This document shows positions 1-10,090 of a DNA stretch of 64,000 nucleotides, piece by piece; the stretch's first letter is position 1; every line of letters begins with the position of its first letter. Origin of the DNA: PNON01 sp963757065 (lineage in GTDB: Bacteria; Chloroflexota; Anaerolineae; Anaerolineales; Anaerolineaceae); the NCBI GenBank assembly GCA_963757065.1, contig CAVWQC010000008.1, positions 186,001-250,000 of the forward strand, in the 5' to 3' direction. Under the pieces are notes generated by a model, which was not told where the DNA came from, searched no databases, and saw nothing but the letters and a program-made list of their open reading frames with translations. Both the position numbers and the translations under genes were made by a program.

Positions 1-372
1 GAGATCTTATGTTCAACTCCAGGCATTGGCAAAGTAACTGCTGCAATCTTGCTCTCTGATCTACCTGAGTTAGGCTCTATTGACCGCAAGAGAATAGCCT
101 CTTTAGTTGGAGTTGCTCCGTTCAATAATGACAGCGGTCGGTTCAGAGGTAAGAGGCGAATAAAGGGTGGGCGTCCTGCTATAAGGACAGTTCTTTACAT
201 GGCCACAATAACTGCAATTAAATTTAATCCCCTTATAAAGCCTTTTTATCAACATCTCCTTTTGAAGGGCAAAGTCAAGAAAGTTGCTATTGTCGCTTGT
301 ATGAGAAAATTACTTATATATCTAAATGCAATGATTAGAGATTCCCGTTGTTGGCAACCTATTTCTGCTTGA
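1..372 (+). CDS. IS110-family transposase, C-terminal part (5' truncated by window edge)
   Basis: The reading frame is open from base 1 and ends at TGA 370-372, giving about 123 residues. It carries the C-terminal IS110/IS116/IS902 transposase domain (Transposase_20): the helix-hairpin-like TPGIGKVTAAILLSDL, then RIASLVGVAPFNNDSG and the basic stretch RGKRRIKGGRPAIRT. The end motif MRKLLIYLNAMI is also typical of the family. The DEDD catalytic half (RuvC-like) lies outside the window, so activity cannot be judged. IS110 elements have no terminal inverted repeats, so the right end of the element is not visible; a dispersed intergenic repeat begins only 14 nt after the stop codon. This is the only transposase seen in the window. 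Confidence 0.88.
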   Translation, partial: EILCSTPGIGKVTAAILLSDLPELGSIDRKRIASLVGVAPFNNDSGRFRGKRRIKGGRPAIRTVLYMATITAIKFNPLIKPFYQHLLLKGKVKKVAIVACMRKLLIYLNAMIRDSRCWQPISA

Positions 373-386
373 CATTAAACACAGTT

Positions 387-423
387 GCTCCGGGGATGCT
401 CCGCAAACACCGGCGCGAACAGA
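387..423 (+). repeat. Dispersed intergenic repeat, copy 1
   Basis: This 37-nt stretch matches the reverse complement of 34368-34404 at 34 of 37 positions when read by eye. It ends in the CACCGGCGCGAAC block that also ends the copies near 32.1 and 32.25 kb. It sits between the transposase stop and the end of the convergent lipoprotein gene. It is a non-coding repeat of unknown role. Confidence 0.6.
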
Positions 424-436
424 TTGTATCTACCAT

Positions 437-979
437 CTATTTGCAATCCGGGAACCAATCTAAACAACCAGTTTTCAAAAACGTATCAAACGCGTCATCT
501 GGTATCTGCCAATCAGGATCCTGTATATCCATTGCCTCAATATACCGATTAAACTCATCCTCTGTGTGGAAACCTACGGTGATGTCTTCTCTCGGAATCA
601 TTACGAACCAATAATAAAAATTCTCCTGAATGTAAGCGTCGGCCTGCGGATTAACGTAACTAGAATACGCCATGATGACGCCATCTTTCACGGCAAATTT
701 TTCTAGTTCTGCTATACGAGAATAAATGTAGACTTTTTGAACCTCTTGCTCCTCGCTTTTGGGCAAGTCAATATGTAGACTGTTGAGTAGTTCCAAATTC
801 CACGTAGAATTTGGCCTATCACGTGTCGCCTCAACCGGATTTATTACTGGAAGGTGATCCCTTGGAAAATCGCTATCGGTGTAGTTATAGAAAGAATCAG
901 CGTGATGAATCTTTGGACTACAACTCGTTAAAAAACAGACAATGAGTAAAACCAAAAGATAAAGAAATTTGTTTTTCAT
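437..979 (-). CDS. Hypothetical lipoprotein
   Basis: The 180-residue product starts with a basic N-terminus, a hydrophobic stretch and a lipobox (LTSC, Cys20), so it should be lipid-anchored on the outer face of the cytoplasmic membrane. The mature part is acidic and rich in aromatic residues (for example YSSYVNPQADAYIQENFYYW). I recognise no domain. The gene stands alone between the transposase fragment and a DUF3795 gene and reads convergently with the transposase. No function can be assigned. Its position beside an insertion element and an intergenic repeat makes it look like accessory material, but that is only inference. Confidence 0.7.
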   Translation of the reverse strand: MKNKFLYLLVLLIVCFLTSCSPKIHHADSFYNYTDSDFPRDHLPVINPVEATRDRPNSTWNLELLNSLHIDLPKSEEQEVQKVYIYSRIAELEKFAVKDGVIMAYSSYVNPQADAYIQENFYYWFVMIPREDITVGFHTEDEFNRYIEAMDIQDPDWQIPDDAFDTFLKTGCLDWFPDCK

Positions 980-1065
980 CTTGGTACTGATAAGAATAAA
1001 CCAATTTTTTCCATAAATGCCACTATTCCTAAATATGTTTTATGGAGATTCAGCCCACTATAAGA

Positions 1066-1512
1066 TCACTCCCCATTCCAATGGTACTTTTTATTCAGGC
1101 GCAGCGTATCGACAGAGCAATGCAGGCATAACCCGTTATGGCAGCAGATCGCACCACCGCATTCCGGGCAGCGCCACTTTCCCTCTTCCTTATCCAGGAA
1201 GGTCTCCACCCCATTCTCCTGGATGAATTCCAGGTTGGTCAGCATGCTCATATGATATTTGGTGCGGTACCTCTTATCCAGCGACTTCAGCCTGGCGCAG
1301 GGAAACTTTCCACATACAAAGCAAAACCGGACAATTCCATTCCCCACCAGATCACACTTGTCTTTCATGAATAGACAGTTTTCACCGCGGGGCAGACAGC
1401 CGGGGCAGTACTTTTTATTGAATCCCTGTTTATTCAGGTCGTTTTTCATCGCCAGGTAATGGACGCATAACCCGCAGTTCATCCCGCACGGTGCAATGAG
1501 ATCTTCTTCCAT
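1066..1512 (-). CDS. DUF3795 family cysteine-rich protein
   Basis: The 148-residue protein has the DUF3795 layout. An N-terminal APCGMNCGLC is followed by CPGC, further single Cys, CFVCGKFPC, and a C-terminal zinc-ribbon-like part with CPECGG and CLHC. The many CxxC pairs imply metal or Fe-S binding, but no activity is known for the family. The start MEEDLIAPCG fits the family, whose conserved Cys cluster lies within the first 20 residues. Nothing in the neighbourhood (a lipoprotein gene and an MFS transporter gene on the same strand) suggests a pathway. Confidence 0.8.
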   Translation of the reverse strand: MEEDLIAPCGMNCGLCVHYLAMKNDLNKQGFNKKYCPGCLPRGENCLFMKDKCDLVGNGIVRFCFVCGKFPCARLKSLDKRYRTKYHMSMLTNLEFIQENGVETFLDKEEGKWRCPECGGAICCHNGLCLHCSVDTLRLNKKYHWNGE

Positions 1513-1637
1513 GGCAGACTCTTACCTCCAACCCTTTGTTTCTACGTATTTATCAACGAACATCTCGTTCCGTATATTTTATTGATTGGATTATAGTATT
1601 CGAGACCGTTATTCTGCAAACGAATGCTACCCATAGC

Positions 1638-2910
1638 TCAAACTGCACCATTTGTAGTGGGAACGACTGTTTGTTTCTTCTGTGTCAGGAACAGCACAAA
1701 CCCCAGCAGGCGGATGGTTGCTGCCACGATCAATGCACCGGAAATGCCGATCGTATCTGCCAGGATGGTACCAATGATCGGCGAAACGACTGCCGAAAGG
1801 TACTGCATGCTCTGGGCAAAGGATACAAATGTGGCGCTATATTCCACCGGTATGGAACGCATAAGTTCATCGAAAAAGATCAGGTCCAACCCGGCCTGGA
1901 AGATACCCGCCATGCCTGCCAGCAGGACCACCACTTCCACCCGGCCGGTGATCGCTACCAGAAACGGGTAGAGTGAAAGCCCCAGTGTGGTCCACAACAA
2001 GCACCATGCGGGTGCCGTGCTTGCGGGAACGCCTGACCCAGAAGAAATATCCCACAATCATCACTGCGGTCGAGCTGGTGTTGATCAGGCCGATCCAGGC
2101 GTCTGAGGCATGCAGTTGGCGCACAAAATACAGCGGGAAGAGCGGCGCAGCCAGCGAGACACCGGTGAGGTAAACAAAGCGCCGCAGTGCAAAATTGATG
2201 AAAGGTTTCTGGCTGAAGATCAGCTTCCAGTATTCCTTGAGCCGCTGCGATTTACTGCCCTGCAAGGTGATGACAGGGATGACCCGGACCGGCAGATCGA
2301 GGTGGCTGGAGAAGTAATAACTGATCAACCCGCCGATGGAGAGAACCATGAAGACCAGCTGGTAGTTGAAGGGGAAACCCATCCGGTCCAGCACCTGGCC
2401 AACGATGACAACTGTGATAGCTGAAGTGAATCCCATGATCGACCAGCGCCGGGACATCAACTCAAAGCGGCCTTCAGGGCCGGCGACGGTGTTCATCACA
2501 ACGCTGAAGAGGATGGAAACGATGGTTTGGGGCAGGGTCGCCAGCGCCCAGATGGCCAGGATGGCGAAAACGAGATACTGTCTGGGAACGATAAATGGAG
2601 CGATGCCGGTCAATGCATAAGAGAGCACCACCAGAAGGCGGGCAGTTCCGAACCAGGGCACGATGTTGGATTTCCGCTGCAGATAGCCGCCGATCACCAG
2701 CGCCAGCATCAAACCAGTAAGCGCGGGCATGGAAGTCAGCAGCCCGACCTGGAAATTGGTAGCTCCAAGGCGAGTAAGGAATACAGGCAGGAACGGTGCT
2801 GCGGCATTCGCCAGCCCGATCCCGATCGCATCTATCTGGACGAAGAGAAAATTCTTCCGGTTGACTTCAGAGCCAACCTGCGGCTCTTTGAACCATCTGA
2901 GAAGTGCCAA
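1638..2910 (-). CDS. MFS transporter, broken by one frameshift near 1990-2000
   Basis: Two reading frames together encode a 12-helix major facilitator protein of about 420 residues. The first runs from TTG at 2910 (GGTGG about 8 nt upstream serves as ribosome binding site) through VMIVGYFFWVRRSRKHGTRM. The second continues with LLWTTLGLSLYPFLVAITGR and ends with LFLTQKKQTVVPTTNGAV. Joining them needs removal of one base around GTGCTTGTTGTGG (minus strand), which restores the sequence MVLLWTTLG. The substrate is unknown. The N-terminal half holds six predicted helices with the usual loop between helices 2 and 3 (GGYLQRKSN). The break may be real or a sequencing error. Confidence 0.75.
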
Positions 2911-2932
2911 TGTAAAACCACCATGTAGAGGA

Positions 2933-2949
2933 TGATATTAATATTATCA
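2933..2949. promoter_or_regulatory. AT-rich inverted repeat upstream of the MFS gene
   Basis: TGATA-N7-TATCA lies 22 nt upstream of the MFS start, in the region between the divergent MFS and typA genes. It could be an operator or part of a promoter. No regulator gene is adjacent, so this is weak. Confidence 0.25.
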
Positions 2950-3083
2950 CTAATCGCAGTGAGAGTCTGTGAAGAAGTTGTAAATAGATGCTCATCCCTG
3001 AAAACAGGTGCAGTATGATAAAATTACTGTTTGCCTCTGTAAGATTGGAGGGGCTTTATTTTGAAAGGATAACAGGGTTTAGC

Positions 3084-4940
3084 ATGTCAGTAATTCGAGA
3101 AGATATTCGCAATGTGGCAATCATCGCCCACGTAGACCACGGGAAAACCACCCTGGTGGATGGGCTGCTGCGCCAGTCTCACACTTTCCGCGCCAACCAG
3201 CATGTAATAGAGCGCGTTATGGATTCGAACGACCTGGAACGTGAACGCGGGATCACCATTTTAGCCAAGAACACAGCTATTATGATCCAAGACCCGAAAA
3301 CTGGTTCAATGGTCAAGATCAATATCGTCGATACTCCCGGGCATGCCGATTTTGGCGGCGAGGTGGAACGGGTGATGAATATGGTGGATGGCGTCCTGCT
3401 GCTGGTGGATGCCGCGGAAGGTCCGATGCCGCAAACTCGTTTTGTGCTGAAAAAAGCGCTGGAAATGGGTCATAAAGCCATCCTGGTGGTCAATAAGATG
3501 GACCGCAAGGATGAGGACCATGAAACGACCGTCAACGAAACTTTTGATCTTTTTATTGACCTTGGCGCTAATGATCACCAGGCTGAGTTCCCGATCATCT
3601 ATGCCAATGCGATCACCCAGCAGGCTGGTTTAACCCCTGCGATGGGTCCGGATCTCATGCCGTTGTTTGACACGATCCTCAACTTTATCCCCGGACCCAC
3701 TGTGGAGCCGGATGCACCGCTGCAGCTTTTGGTGACCAACCTGGGCTATGACGAATACCGCGGCGTGACTGCCGTCGGCCGGATCTTCGCAGGTACGATG
3801 AAATCCGGACAGACGATCGCCCGCATCGTCGCAGATGGCAGCGTCAAGATGGACAAGATCCCCTACCTGTATGTCTTCAAAGGACTGGAAAAGGTGGAAG
3901 TGGATGAGGTGAAAGCCGGTGACATTGTGGCAGTGGCCGGGCTGGAAGAGATCGTCATAGGCGACACCATCGCTGACCCGATCAATCCGGTGGCTTTACC
4001 GCGCATCAGCGTGGAAGAACCGACAGTTCGGATGACATTCGGTGTCAACACCTCACCTTTCACCGGCAGGGAAGGAAAGTGGGGCACATCCCGCAAAATT
4101 CGTGAAAGATTATTCGACGAATTGCGAAAAGACGTCGCCCTGCGCGTAGCCGAAACAGAGTCCGCAGACACATTCCTGGTTTCCGGACGCGGTGAACTGC
4201 ACCTGGCGATCCTCATTGAGAATATGCGCCGCGAGGGGTACGAATTCCAGGTCTCCAAACCGGAAGCCATTTTAAAGAAAGGCGAGAATGGTGAAATTCT
4301 TGAACCATTTGAAGAACTTTCCATTACCACCAGCCAGGACACGGTCGGAGTGGTGGTCGAGATGCTGGGCGTACGCCGCGGACAGATGGAAGAATTGGTC
4401 AACGCAACTGAAAGCACAGTCTATATGCGCTACACGGTTCCGACCCGAGGCTTATTGGGTTTCCGCTACCAGTTCCTGACAGCCACACGCGGTAATGGTG
4501 TGATGAATACCATCTTCAAAGGCTATTTCCCCTACGCTGGCGCAATTAACTCCCGGGTTACCGGATCCATTGTAGCCTGGGAAGACGGCACCACGAACAC
4601 CTTCGGTTTGAAAAATGCCGAGGAACGTGGTGTTTTGTTCATTGGCGCGGGGGTTGATGTGTATGAAGGCATGGTGATCGGCGAATATACCCGGCAGATG
4701 GATATTTCCGTCAATGTGTGCAAGAAAAAACACCTTACCAATATGCGCTCCTCGAATAAAGACATTGAAGTGCGCCTGAACACTCCCCGCAACCTGAGCC
4801 TGGATGAGGCCATCGAATACCTGACAGATGACGAGTTGCTGGAGATCACTCCAACCAATTACCGGATCAGGAAACGCATCCTGAATACAGAAGATCGTGG
4901 CAAACAGGTGAAAGCTTCCAAAAAAGAGATTGAAGAATAA
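3084..4940 (+). CDS. typA: Ribosome-associated GTPase TypA/BipA
   Basis: This translational GTPase is related to EF-G and acts on the ribosome in 50S assembly and stress adaptation. The start chosen is ATG 3084 (MSVIREDIRNVAIIAHVDHG), giving 618 residues, the usual length. A longer in-frame start at 2988 would add 32 residues not expected in the family. Visible motifs are G1 AHVDHGKTT (residues 15-23), the switch I region RERGITILAKNT, G3 DTPGHADFGGEVERV and G4 NKMDRKD. EF-G-like domains II, III and V follow, then the TypA-specific C-terminus with EITPTNYRIRKRIL. The gene is monocistronic and is followed by a strong terminator. Confidence 0.97.
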   Translation: MSVIREDIRNVAIIAHVDHGKTTLVDGLLRQSHTFRANQHVIERVMDSNDLERERGITILAKNTAIMIQDPKTGSMVKINIVDTPGHADFGGEVERVMNMVDGVLLLVDAAEGPMPQTRFVLKKALEMGHKAILVVNKMDRKDEDHETTVNETFDLFIDLGANDHQAEFPIIYANAITQQAGLTPAMGPDLMPLFDTILNFIPGPTVEPDAPLQLLVTNLGYDEYRGVTAVGRIFAGTMKSGQTIARIVADGSVKMDKIPYLYVFKGLEKVEVDEVKAGDIVAVAGLEEIVIGDTIADPINPVALPRISVEEPTVRMTFGVNTSPFTGREGKWGTSRKIRERLFDELRKDVALRVAETESADTFLVSGRGELHLAILIENMRREGYEFQVSKPEAILKKGENGEILEPFEELSITTSQDTVGVVVEMLGVRRGQMEELVNATESTVYMRYTVPTRGLLGFRYQFLTATRGNGVMNTIFKGYFPYAGAINSRVTGSIVAWEDGTTNTFGLKNAEERGVLFIGAGVDVYEGMVIGEYTRQMDISVNVCKKKHLTNMRSSNKDIEVRLNTPRNLSLDEAIEYLTDDELLEITPTNYRIRKRILNTEDRGKQVKASKKEIEE

Positions 4941-4966
4941 TTCATCTGAATTATTTAAATAAAAAC

Positions 4967-5004
4967 AAGGCAGGTACTTCTTGACAATAAGAAGCCTGCC
5001 TTTT
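4967..5004 (+). terminator. Rho-independent terminator of typA
   Basis: The stem is AAGGCAGG-ta-CTTCTT paired with AAGAAG-CCTGCCTT, with loop GACAAT, followed by T residues. It starts 26 nt after the typA stop. The stem is bidirectional in form and may also end the ABC genes on the other strand, whose last stop codon is at 5032. Confidence 0.85.
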
Positions 5005-5031
5005 GATTTAAAGATTTGTGATTAATTTTGA

Positions 5032-6846
5032 CTATTCGGTCAACGCCGGGAACAGGCGGGTATCCAGTTCGGATTCATGGCGGAACTGCTGGGTGTACAG
5101 GTTGTAGTAATGGCCGCCTGAGCGAAGCAGCTCCTGGTGGGTGCCCATCTCGGTGATCTGGCCGTTATCGATCAGGATGATGCGGTTAGCACGCTTGATG
5201 GTGGACAGCCGGTGAGCGATGATGAAGCTGATCCGCCCCTTCATGAGCGCTTCCATGCCCTGCTGGATGAGGGCTTCGGTCAGGGTATCAACCGAGCTGG
5301 TGGCTTCATCCATGATGAAGATCTCGGGCTTGGCCAGGACAGCCCGGGCGAGGCTGATAAGCTGTTTTTGTCCAACAGATAGCTGGTTGCCGCCTTCACC
5401 GACTTCCTGCAGGTAACCTTTTTCCATTCCGCGGATGAATTCATCGGCTCCGGCTGTTTTCGCTGCGGACTCGATCTCTTCATCTGTCGCATCCAGCTTG
5501 CCATAACGGATATTCTCACGGATGGTGCCGGAGAAGAGGTGCGGGGTCTGCAGCACAATGCCGATGCGGGATTGGATGTCGTGCATGGTCAGGTCGGTAT
5601 AATCCACGCCCCCGATGCGGATGACGCCATTCTTTGGTTCATAGAAGCGGCATAATAAGTTGACAATGGTGGTCTTGCCGCCGCCGGTTGGTCCAACCAG
5701 GGCGATCATTTCACCCGGCTTCACTTTCAAAGAGAAATCACTGAGGACGGGTTTCTCCTTCTCGTAGAAAAAATCCACATGGTCAAATTCGAGCTCGGAA
5801 AGGATCGTCTCAGTGGGTATGGTTACTTCTTTATCCTTTACGTCCGGGACAGCATCGATAAGCGAGAAGATGCGCTCGGCAGAAGCGATGGAATGCTGCA
5901 TTTCAGCATACACCCGCGCCATATCCTGCACCGGCCACATCATGAAGGTGATATAGGAAGCAAAAGCCTGGATGCCGCCGATGGTGATCCACCCGATGGA
6001 GGATTGCCAGCCGCCGTACCAGATGATGGCTCCCAGGGCGAGGCTGCTGATGATCTGGACAACAGGCAGAAAGAGGGCTGACAGCCAGGCTGCCCGGTAG
6101 GATGAGCGGTACATATTCTGGGTCAACTCGCCAAACTCGCGCAGATTCTCATCTTCGCGGCAGAGAGCTTTCACCACGCGTACTCCGGTGATCGATTCGT
6201 TATAAGAAGCAGTGATCTTGGAGTTCACTTTGCGGACTGTGCGATACTGCTGGATGATCTTCTTGCGGAACTGGACTGCCACATACACCAGGATCGGGAT
6301 GACCAGCAGAACGATGAGGGCCAGCCGCCAGTTAATAATGAACATGAATATGGATGAGGTGACAATGTTGATCACCGCCCAGGTGGAATCCAGGACGCCC
6401 CATGTCATCAGGTCGGAAACACGCTCCGAGTCGGAGGTGACCCGTGCCATGACCCATCCGACAGGTGTACGGCTATAGTAAGATAGCGATAACTCCTGCA
6501 GGTGGTTGAACATGCTCTTGCGCAGGTCATAGCGGATGCGCTCACCCAGGATCGCTACCAGGTAGATGAAGACAAATACTCCACATGCCTGGACGATCAG
6601 CAAAGCGCCATAACGGATCACATACTTGTTCAAAACCAGCAGGTCCTTTGGAATGATCGCTTCGTCAATGATCTTCTTGCTTAAAAAGGTAAAATAACCA
6701 TCCAGGATGGATACGATGGCGATGGTAATGAGAAAACCGATCACCCAGGTCAGGTGCGGACGAGCCAACCCGATGATCCGTTTTAAGGTCTTGTTATCAA
6801 TCTTGGAAGAGTATTCCTCTTCCTCAAATTCATCATAGTCTGACAC
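5032..6846 (-). CDS. ABC exporter half-transporter (permease fused to ATPase), second subunit
   Basis: This MsbA/LmrA-type half-transporter of 604 residues has an N-terminal six-helix membrane domain, then an ATPase domain with Walker A GPTGGGKTT, signature LSVGQKQLISLARA, Walker B IFIMDEATSSVD and H-loop IIAHRLSTI. The signature is LSVGQ rather than LSGGQ. The start is taken as GTG 6846 (VSDYDEFEEEEY) with GGAAG just upstream; this overlaps the end of the upstream half-transporter by 14 nt and implies translational coupling. The ORF itself is open further upstream, but that part lies inside the neighbour in another frame. The two genes probably form a heterodimeric exporter. The substrate is unknown. 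Confidence 0.92.
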   Translation of the reverse strand: MSDYDEFEEEEYSSKIDNKTLKRIIGLARPHLTWVIGFLITIAIVSILDGYFTFLSKKIIDEAIIPKDLLVLNKYVIRYGALLIVQACGVFVFIYLVAILGERIRYDLRKSMFNHLQELSLSYYSRTPVGWVMARVTSDSERVSDLMTWGVLDSTWAVINIVTSSIFMFIINWRLALIVLLVIPILVYVAVQFRKKIIQQYRTVRKVNSKITASYNESITGVRVVKALCREDENLREFGELTQNMYRSSYRAAWLSALFLPVVQIISSLALGAIIWYGGWQSSIGWITIGGIQAFASYITFMMWPVQDMARVYAEMQHSIASAERIFSLIDAVPDVKDKEVTIPTETILSELEFDHVDFFYEKEKPVLSDFSLKVKPGEMIALVGPTGGGKTTIVNLLCRFYEPKNGVIRIGGVDYTDLTMHDIQSRIGIVLQTPHLFSGTIRENIRYGKLDATDEEIESAAKTAGADEFIRGMEKGYLQEVGEGGNQLSVGQKQLISLARAVLAKPEIFIMDEATSSVDTLTEALIQQGMEALMKGRISFIIAHRLSTIKRANRIILIDNGQITEMGTHQELLRSGGHYYNLYTQQFRHESELDTRLFPALTE

Positions 6847-8660
6847 GAGAGACTTCCTTTTCCAATTCCAAATCGATGTTCGTTTGCAGCTCGTAGATCT
6901 GCTGGTAAACGCCGGGCACACCGATCAGCTGTTTGTGCGTTCCACGCTGGATGATCCCGCCCTTGTCAAAGACGAGGATGAGATCGGCGTTCATGATGCT
7001 TTGAATGCGGTGGGCGATGATGAAGGTGGTGCGGTTCTTCATCAGGTTTTCCAACGCCTGGCGAATTTCCGCCTCGGTCTCCAGGTCCACGGAGGAGGTG
7101 GAATCATCCAGTACCAGGATGCGGGGATTCTTGAGCAGGGTGCGGGCGATGGTGACGCGCTGCTTCTGCCCACCCGAAAGGGTGACGCCTTTTTCACCCA
7201 CCAGGGTGGCATAACCCAGCGGGAAGGAGAGGATCACATCATGTATGGCGGCAGCCCTGGCGGCCTCGTACACTTCCTCATCGCTGACGACGCGTTCGAC
7301 ACCGTAAACGATGTTCTCGCGTATGGTGCGGGAGAAGAGGAAGGGCTCCTGTTCGACGATACCGATCTGCTCGCGCAGGTAATGGATGGGATAATCATTG
7401 ATATTGCGTCCATCCAGGTAGACAGCGCCGGAGGTGACATCATAAAAGCGCGGCAGCAAATTCACCAGGGAGGTCTTGCCTGACCCGGTGGAGCCCAGCA
7501 GGGCTACCGACTGGCCTGATGTACATTCAAAGCTCACATCGCACAGGATGGGATTATCCTTTTCGTATTCAAAGGAGACGTTCTCAAATTTAATATCCCC
7601 GTGGATCACCTGATCGGGGGTAATGGTGCCTGCATCCAACTGTTCGCGGTCTTCCTTGATGATCTTCATCACGCGGGTATAAGAGACCAAGTCCGGTGGA
7701 CATCTGCACGATCACCCTGCCCAGGGTGCGCAGCGGGAAGATGAGCCAGATGATCAAGCCTGCATAAGCCAGGTAGCTGCCGATGGTCAGAGTGCCGTTG
7801 ATGACCATCTGCGCGCCGAGGAAAAAGCCGGCCAGGATCTGGAATCCGCAGAAGGTGTCGCTGATCGGCCAGAAGAGGGAATGCATTTTCATCAAGGTCT
7901 TGCCCTTGGCAAATTTCAGGGCATTCTCTTTTTCAAACTTGTTGATCTCGAATTCCTGCCGGGCATAAGCCTTCACCACCCGGACCCCGGTCAGGTTCTC
8001 CTGGATGGTGGTGGAGAGCACAGCTTCCTGTTCCTGGTAAGCTTCATAGGCCTTGGTGATGCGCGCGAAGAAAATGATCGATGTGACCAGAATGAAGGGC
8101 ACCACGATGATCGACAGCAAAGCCAGCCTGGCATTCAGGCTGTAGAGGGCAGCGAAATTGATCACAAACAACAGCACAATACGGCCGACATTGATGGCCT
8201 GGTCGGCGAAGAAACGCCGGATGGCATCGACATCCGAGGTGCAGCGCTCGATCAATTCACCGGTCGAGGTCTCGGAATGGTATTTGAAGGGCAGCCGCTG
8301 AAGATGGTCAAAGAGGTAATTGCGCAGCCGGCGGGTGACGCCTTCAGCTGTGCTGGCGGCAAGCGTTCCGGAGATGAAGGTGGTCGATCCTTCGAACAAG
8401 GCGAGCAGAACGAATCCGAGAGCAGCCAACGGAATGAGGTTGTACTTGCCGGGGGCAAGGATATCATCGATGAAATAGCGCAGGAGCAGGTAGGTGAGCG
8501 TCTTGGACGTGGCGCTGATCCCCAGGGCGACATTGGCACCGACGTACTGCAGGCGGAATCCGCGCATGAGCCGCCAGAGACCCAGCAGGCGGTTTGAAGA
8601 GATGGTGGATTTTATATCCAGCTCTTCGGGTTTATTAATGGATTGCTGTAAAACTGACAC
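6833..8660 (-). CDS. ABC exporter half-transporter, first subunit, broken by one frameshift near 7690
   Basis: This is the partner of the preceding entry and about 608 residues long when repaired. The membrane domain (start MSVLQQSINKPEELD at 8660) runs to GRVIVQMSTGL. The next frame continues VSYTRVMKIIKEDREQL and holds Walker A GSTGSGKTS, signature LSGGQKQRVTIARTL, Walker B ILVLDDSTSSVD and H-loop IIAHRIQSI. Removing one T in GGACTTGGTC (minus strand) restores TGLVSYTRV. The Walker B glutamate is Asp here (LDDSTS), while the partner has MDEATS. That is the pattern of one degenerate and one consensus site seen in heterodimeric ABC exporters; family knowledge plus inference. Confidence 0.85.
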
Positions 8661-8873
8661 AATGACTCCCTTTGAAAATTCGGAAACACTCTATTCTAAA
8701 GCATGCAGGTGCAATCGTCAAACGACCCCTCATGTGACCTCTAATTGTGCTAGTGCATTGGGGAGGGAAGGTGGAGAAACAAATGGTTTAGAAAGAGAAT
8801 AGAAAATGGAGAATGGATAAAATCGTCGGGTACTCAGCGTGGACGCTGAGAACAAAGCGCAGGTGAAATGAAG

Positions 8874-8922
8874 TCCTGGCGGTCAAACCAATGCGCTTGG
8901 TCTGGAGAAGAACGCGAACAAA
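8874..8922 (+). repeat. Dispersed intergenic repeat, diverged copy 2
   Basis: It begins with TCCTGGCGGTCAAACC and ends with GCGAACAAAG, the two conserved blocks of the copies at 32.1 and 32.2 kb; the middle differs. It lies in the 278-nt space between the ABC gene start and the next lipoprotein gene. No gene or clear promoter was seen in that space. Confidence 0.5.
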
Positions 8923-8938
8923 GGTGTGTTATCTAAAG

Positions 8939-10090
8939 TTAAGGAGTTAGCAGAGTCCAATTATCAATATCATCCCTTACAAGAAAACCCTCATTGGGAG
9001 GTAGCCATCCCATTAATAAACCCATCCCACGAACCTCAATGCTCCTGGTCTTAAAGTCATAAACCCAGATATTCCATTCACTATCGTCATTATTTTTAAC
9101 TTCAAAAGCAATTTGATTCTGACCTAATGATTGCCTCCCACTTTTTGTATTGGGAGGAAAAACATACCGCTGAATTATTGTACGAGTTTCCAAATCAAAA
9201 AGATCAAGACTGATGGATTGTTGCCCATCAGGTGGAATTTCTTCAAATAATAAATATTTGGCGTCTGAGTCACTCCCCAATAAGCTTAGGGGAACCGCAG
9301 CTCTATAAATTTCACTTTGTTTAAGTGTCCATTTATCTATTTCATAAATCTTCGATGGTAAAAAATCAAGCGTCATTGGATCCCTAGATCGCTCAACAGC
9401 CAATATCAAATCACGATTTATTTCTTTCACCCATTGAGAATACGTAATGTCATGTATATGGGCATGGTTGCTCAAACTCCCTTTTCGGTTATACATGTAC
9501 ATCCCGGAAGACGGCGATATAAGCCAAACATAATACCCAGCCCAAAGCACGTCAAATTCAAAAGAATCCCATGCCAAATTTAGTTCTTTTAGAGTGTCAT
9601 CTTGTGAAACTTCGAACATCTTTATTGCCTGACAACCGTTTGGATTATGAGTGTAATTAACACAAACAATAAATGCTGAACTATCTGGCGACCAAGAATA
9701 TACCCACATATAGAGAATATCATCACCCTCAATCTGATATTCGGTTGTTTGGGATAAGTTGTCTAATGGAATAAGACGCAACGATCTATTCCATAAGGTC
9801 ACAAACCAGCGACCATCAGGAGAGATATTCCGGCTATCATATTGATAATTCTCCCCTTCAATTCCTTTTAATTTATTTTTCCACTGAGTTGCATCGCTAT
9901 GTTTATTTGGCAACTCCTTTATAGGAATTGAAGGAATGAGAGTCGATATTGGCGTTTGCGTCGCCTTAATAGTTACCAGAGTACCTAAGGTGGCTTCGGT
10001 AATTCGTGTGGGTGTACTTGTTGAATTACAGGAATTAGCGAAAAAAGCCAGAAATAATAGGACAAAATAAAGGATGTATATTTTTCTCAT
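8939..10090 (-). CDS. Hypothetical lipoprotein, probable beta-propeller-like sensor or scaffold
   Basis: The 383-residue product has a signal sequence ending in a lipobox (ANSC, Cys21) and a Thr/Ser/Pro-rich linker. A C-terminal body follows that repeats patterns such as SPDGRWFVTLWNRSLRLIPL, SPDSSAFIVCVNY and YLLFEEIPPDGQ. SPDG/SPDS strands with alternating hydrophobic residues are typical of TolB/WD40-like beta-propellers. Lipid anchoring outside the membrane is expected. The binding partner is unknown. The gene stands alone and is flanked on both sides by copies of the dispersed repeat. Confidence 0.7.
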   Translation of the reverse strand: MRKIYILYFVLLFLAFFANSCNSTSTPTRITEATLGTLVTIKATQTPISTLIPSIPIKELPNKHSDATQWKNKLKGIEGENYQYDSRNISPDGRWFVTLWNRSLRLIPLDNLSQTTEYQIEGDDILYMWVYSWSPDSSAFIVCVNYTHNPNGCQAIKMFEVSQDDTLKELNLAWDSFEFDVLWAGYYVWLISPSSGMYMYNRKGSLSNHAHIHDITYSQWVKEINRDLILAVERSRDPMTLDFLPSKIYEIDKWTLKQSEIYRAAVPLSLLGSDSDAKYLLFEEIPPDGQQSISLDLFDLETRTIIQRYVFPPNTKSGRQSLGQNQIAFEVKNNDDSEWNIWVYDFKTRSIEVRGMGLLMGWLPPNEGFLVRDDIDNWTLLTP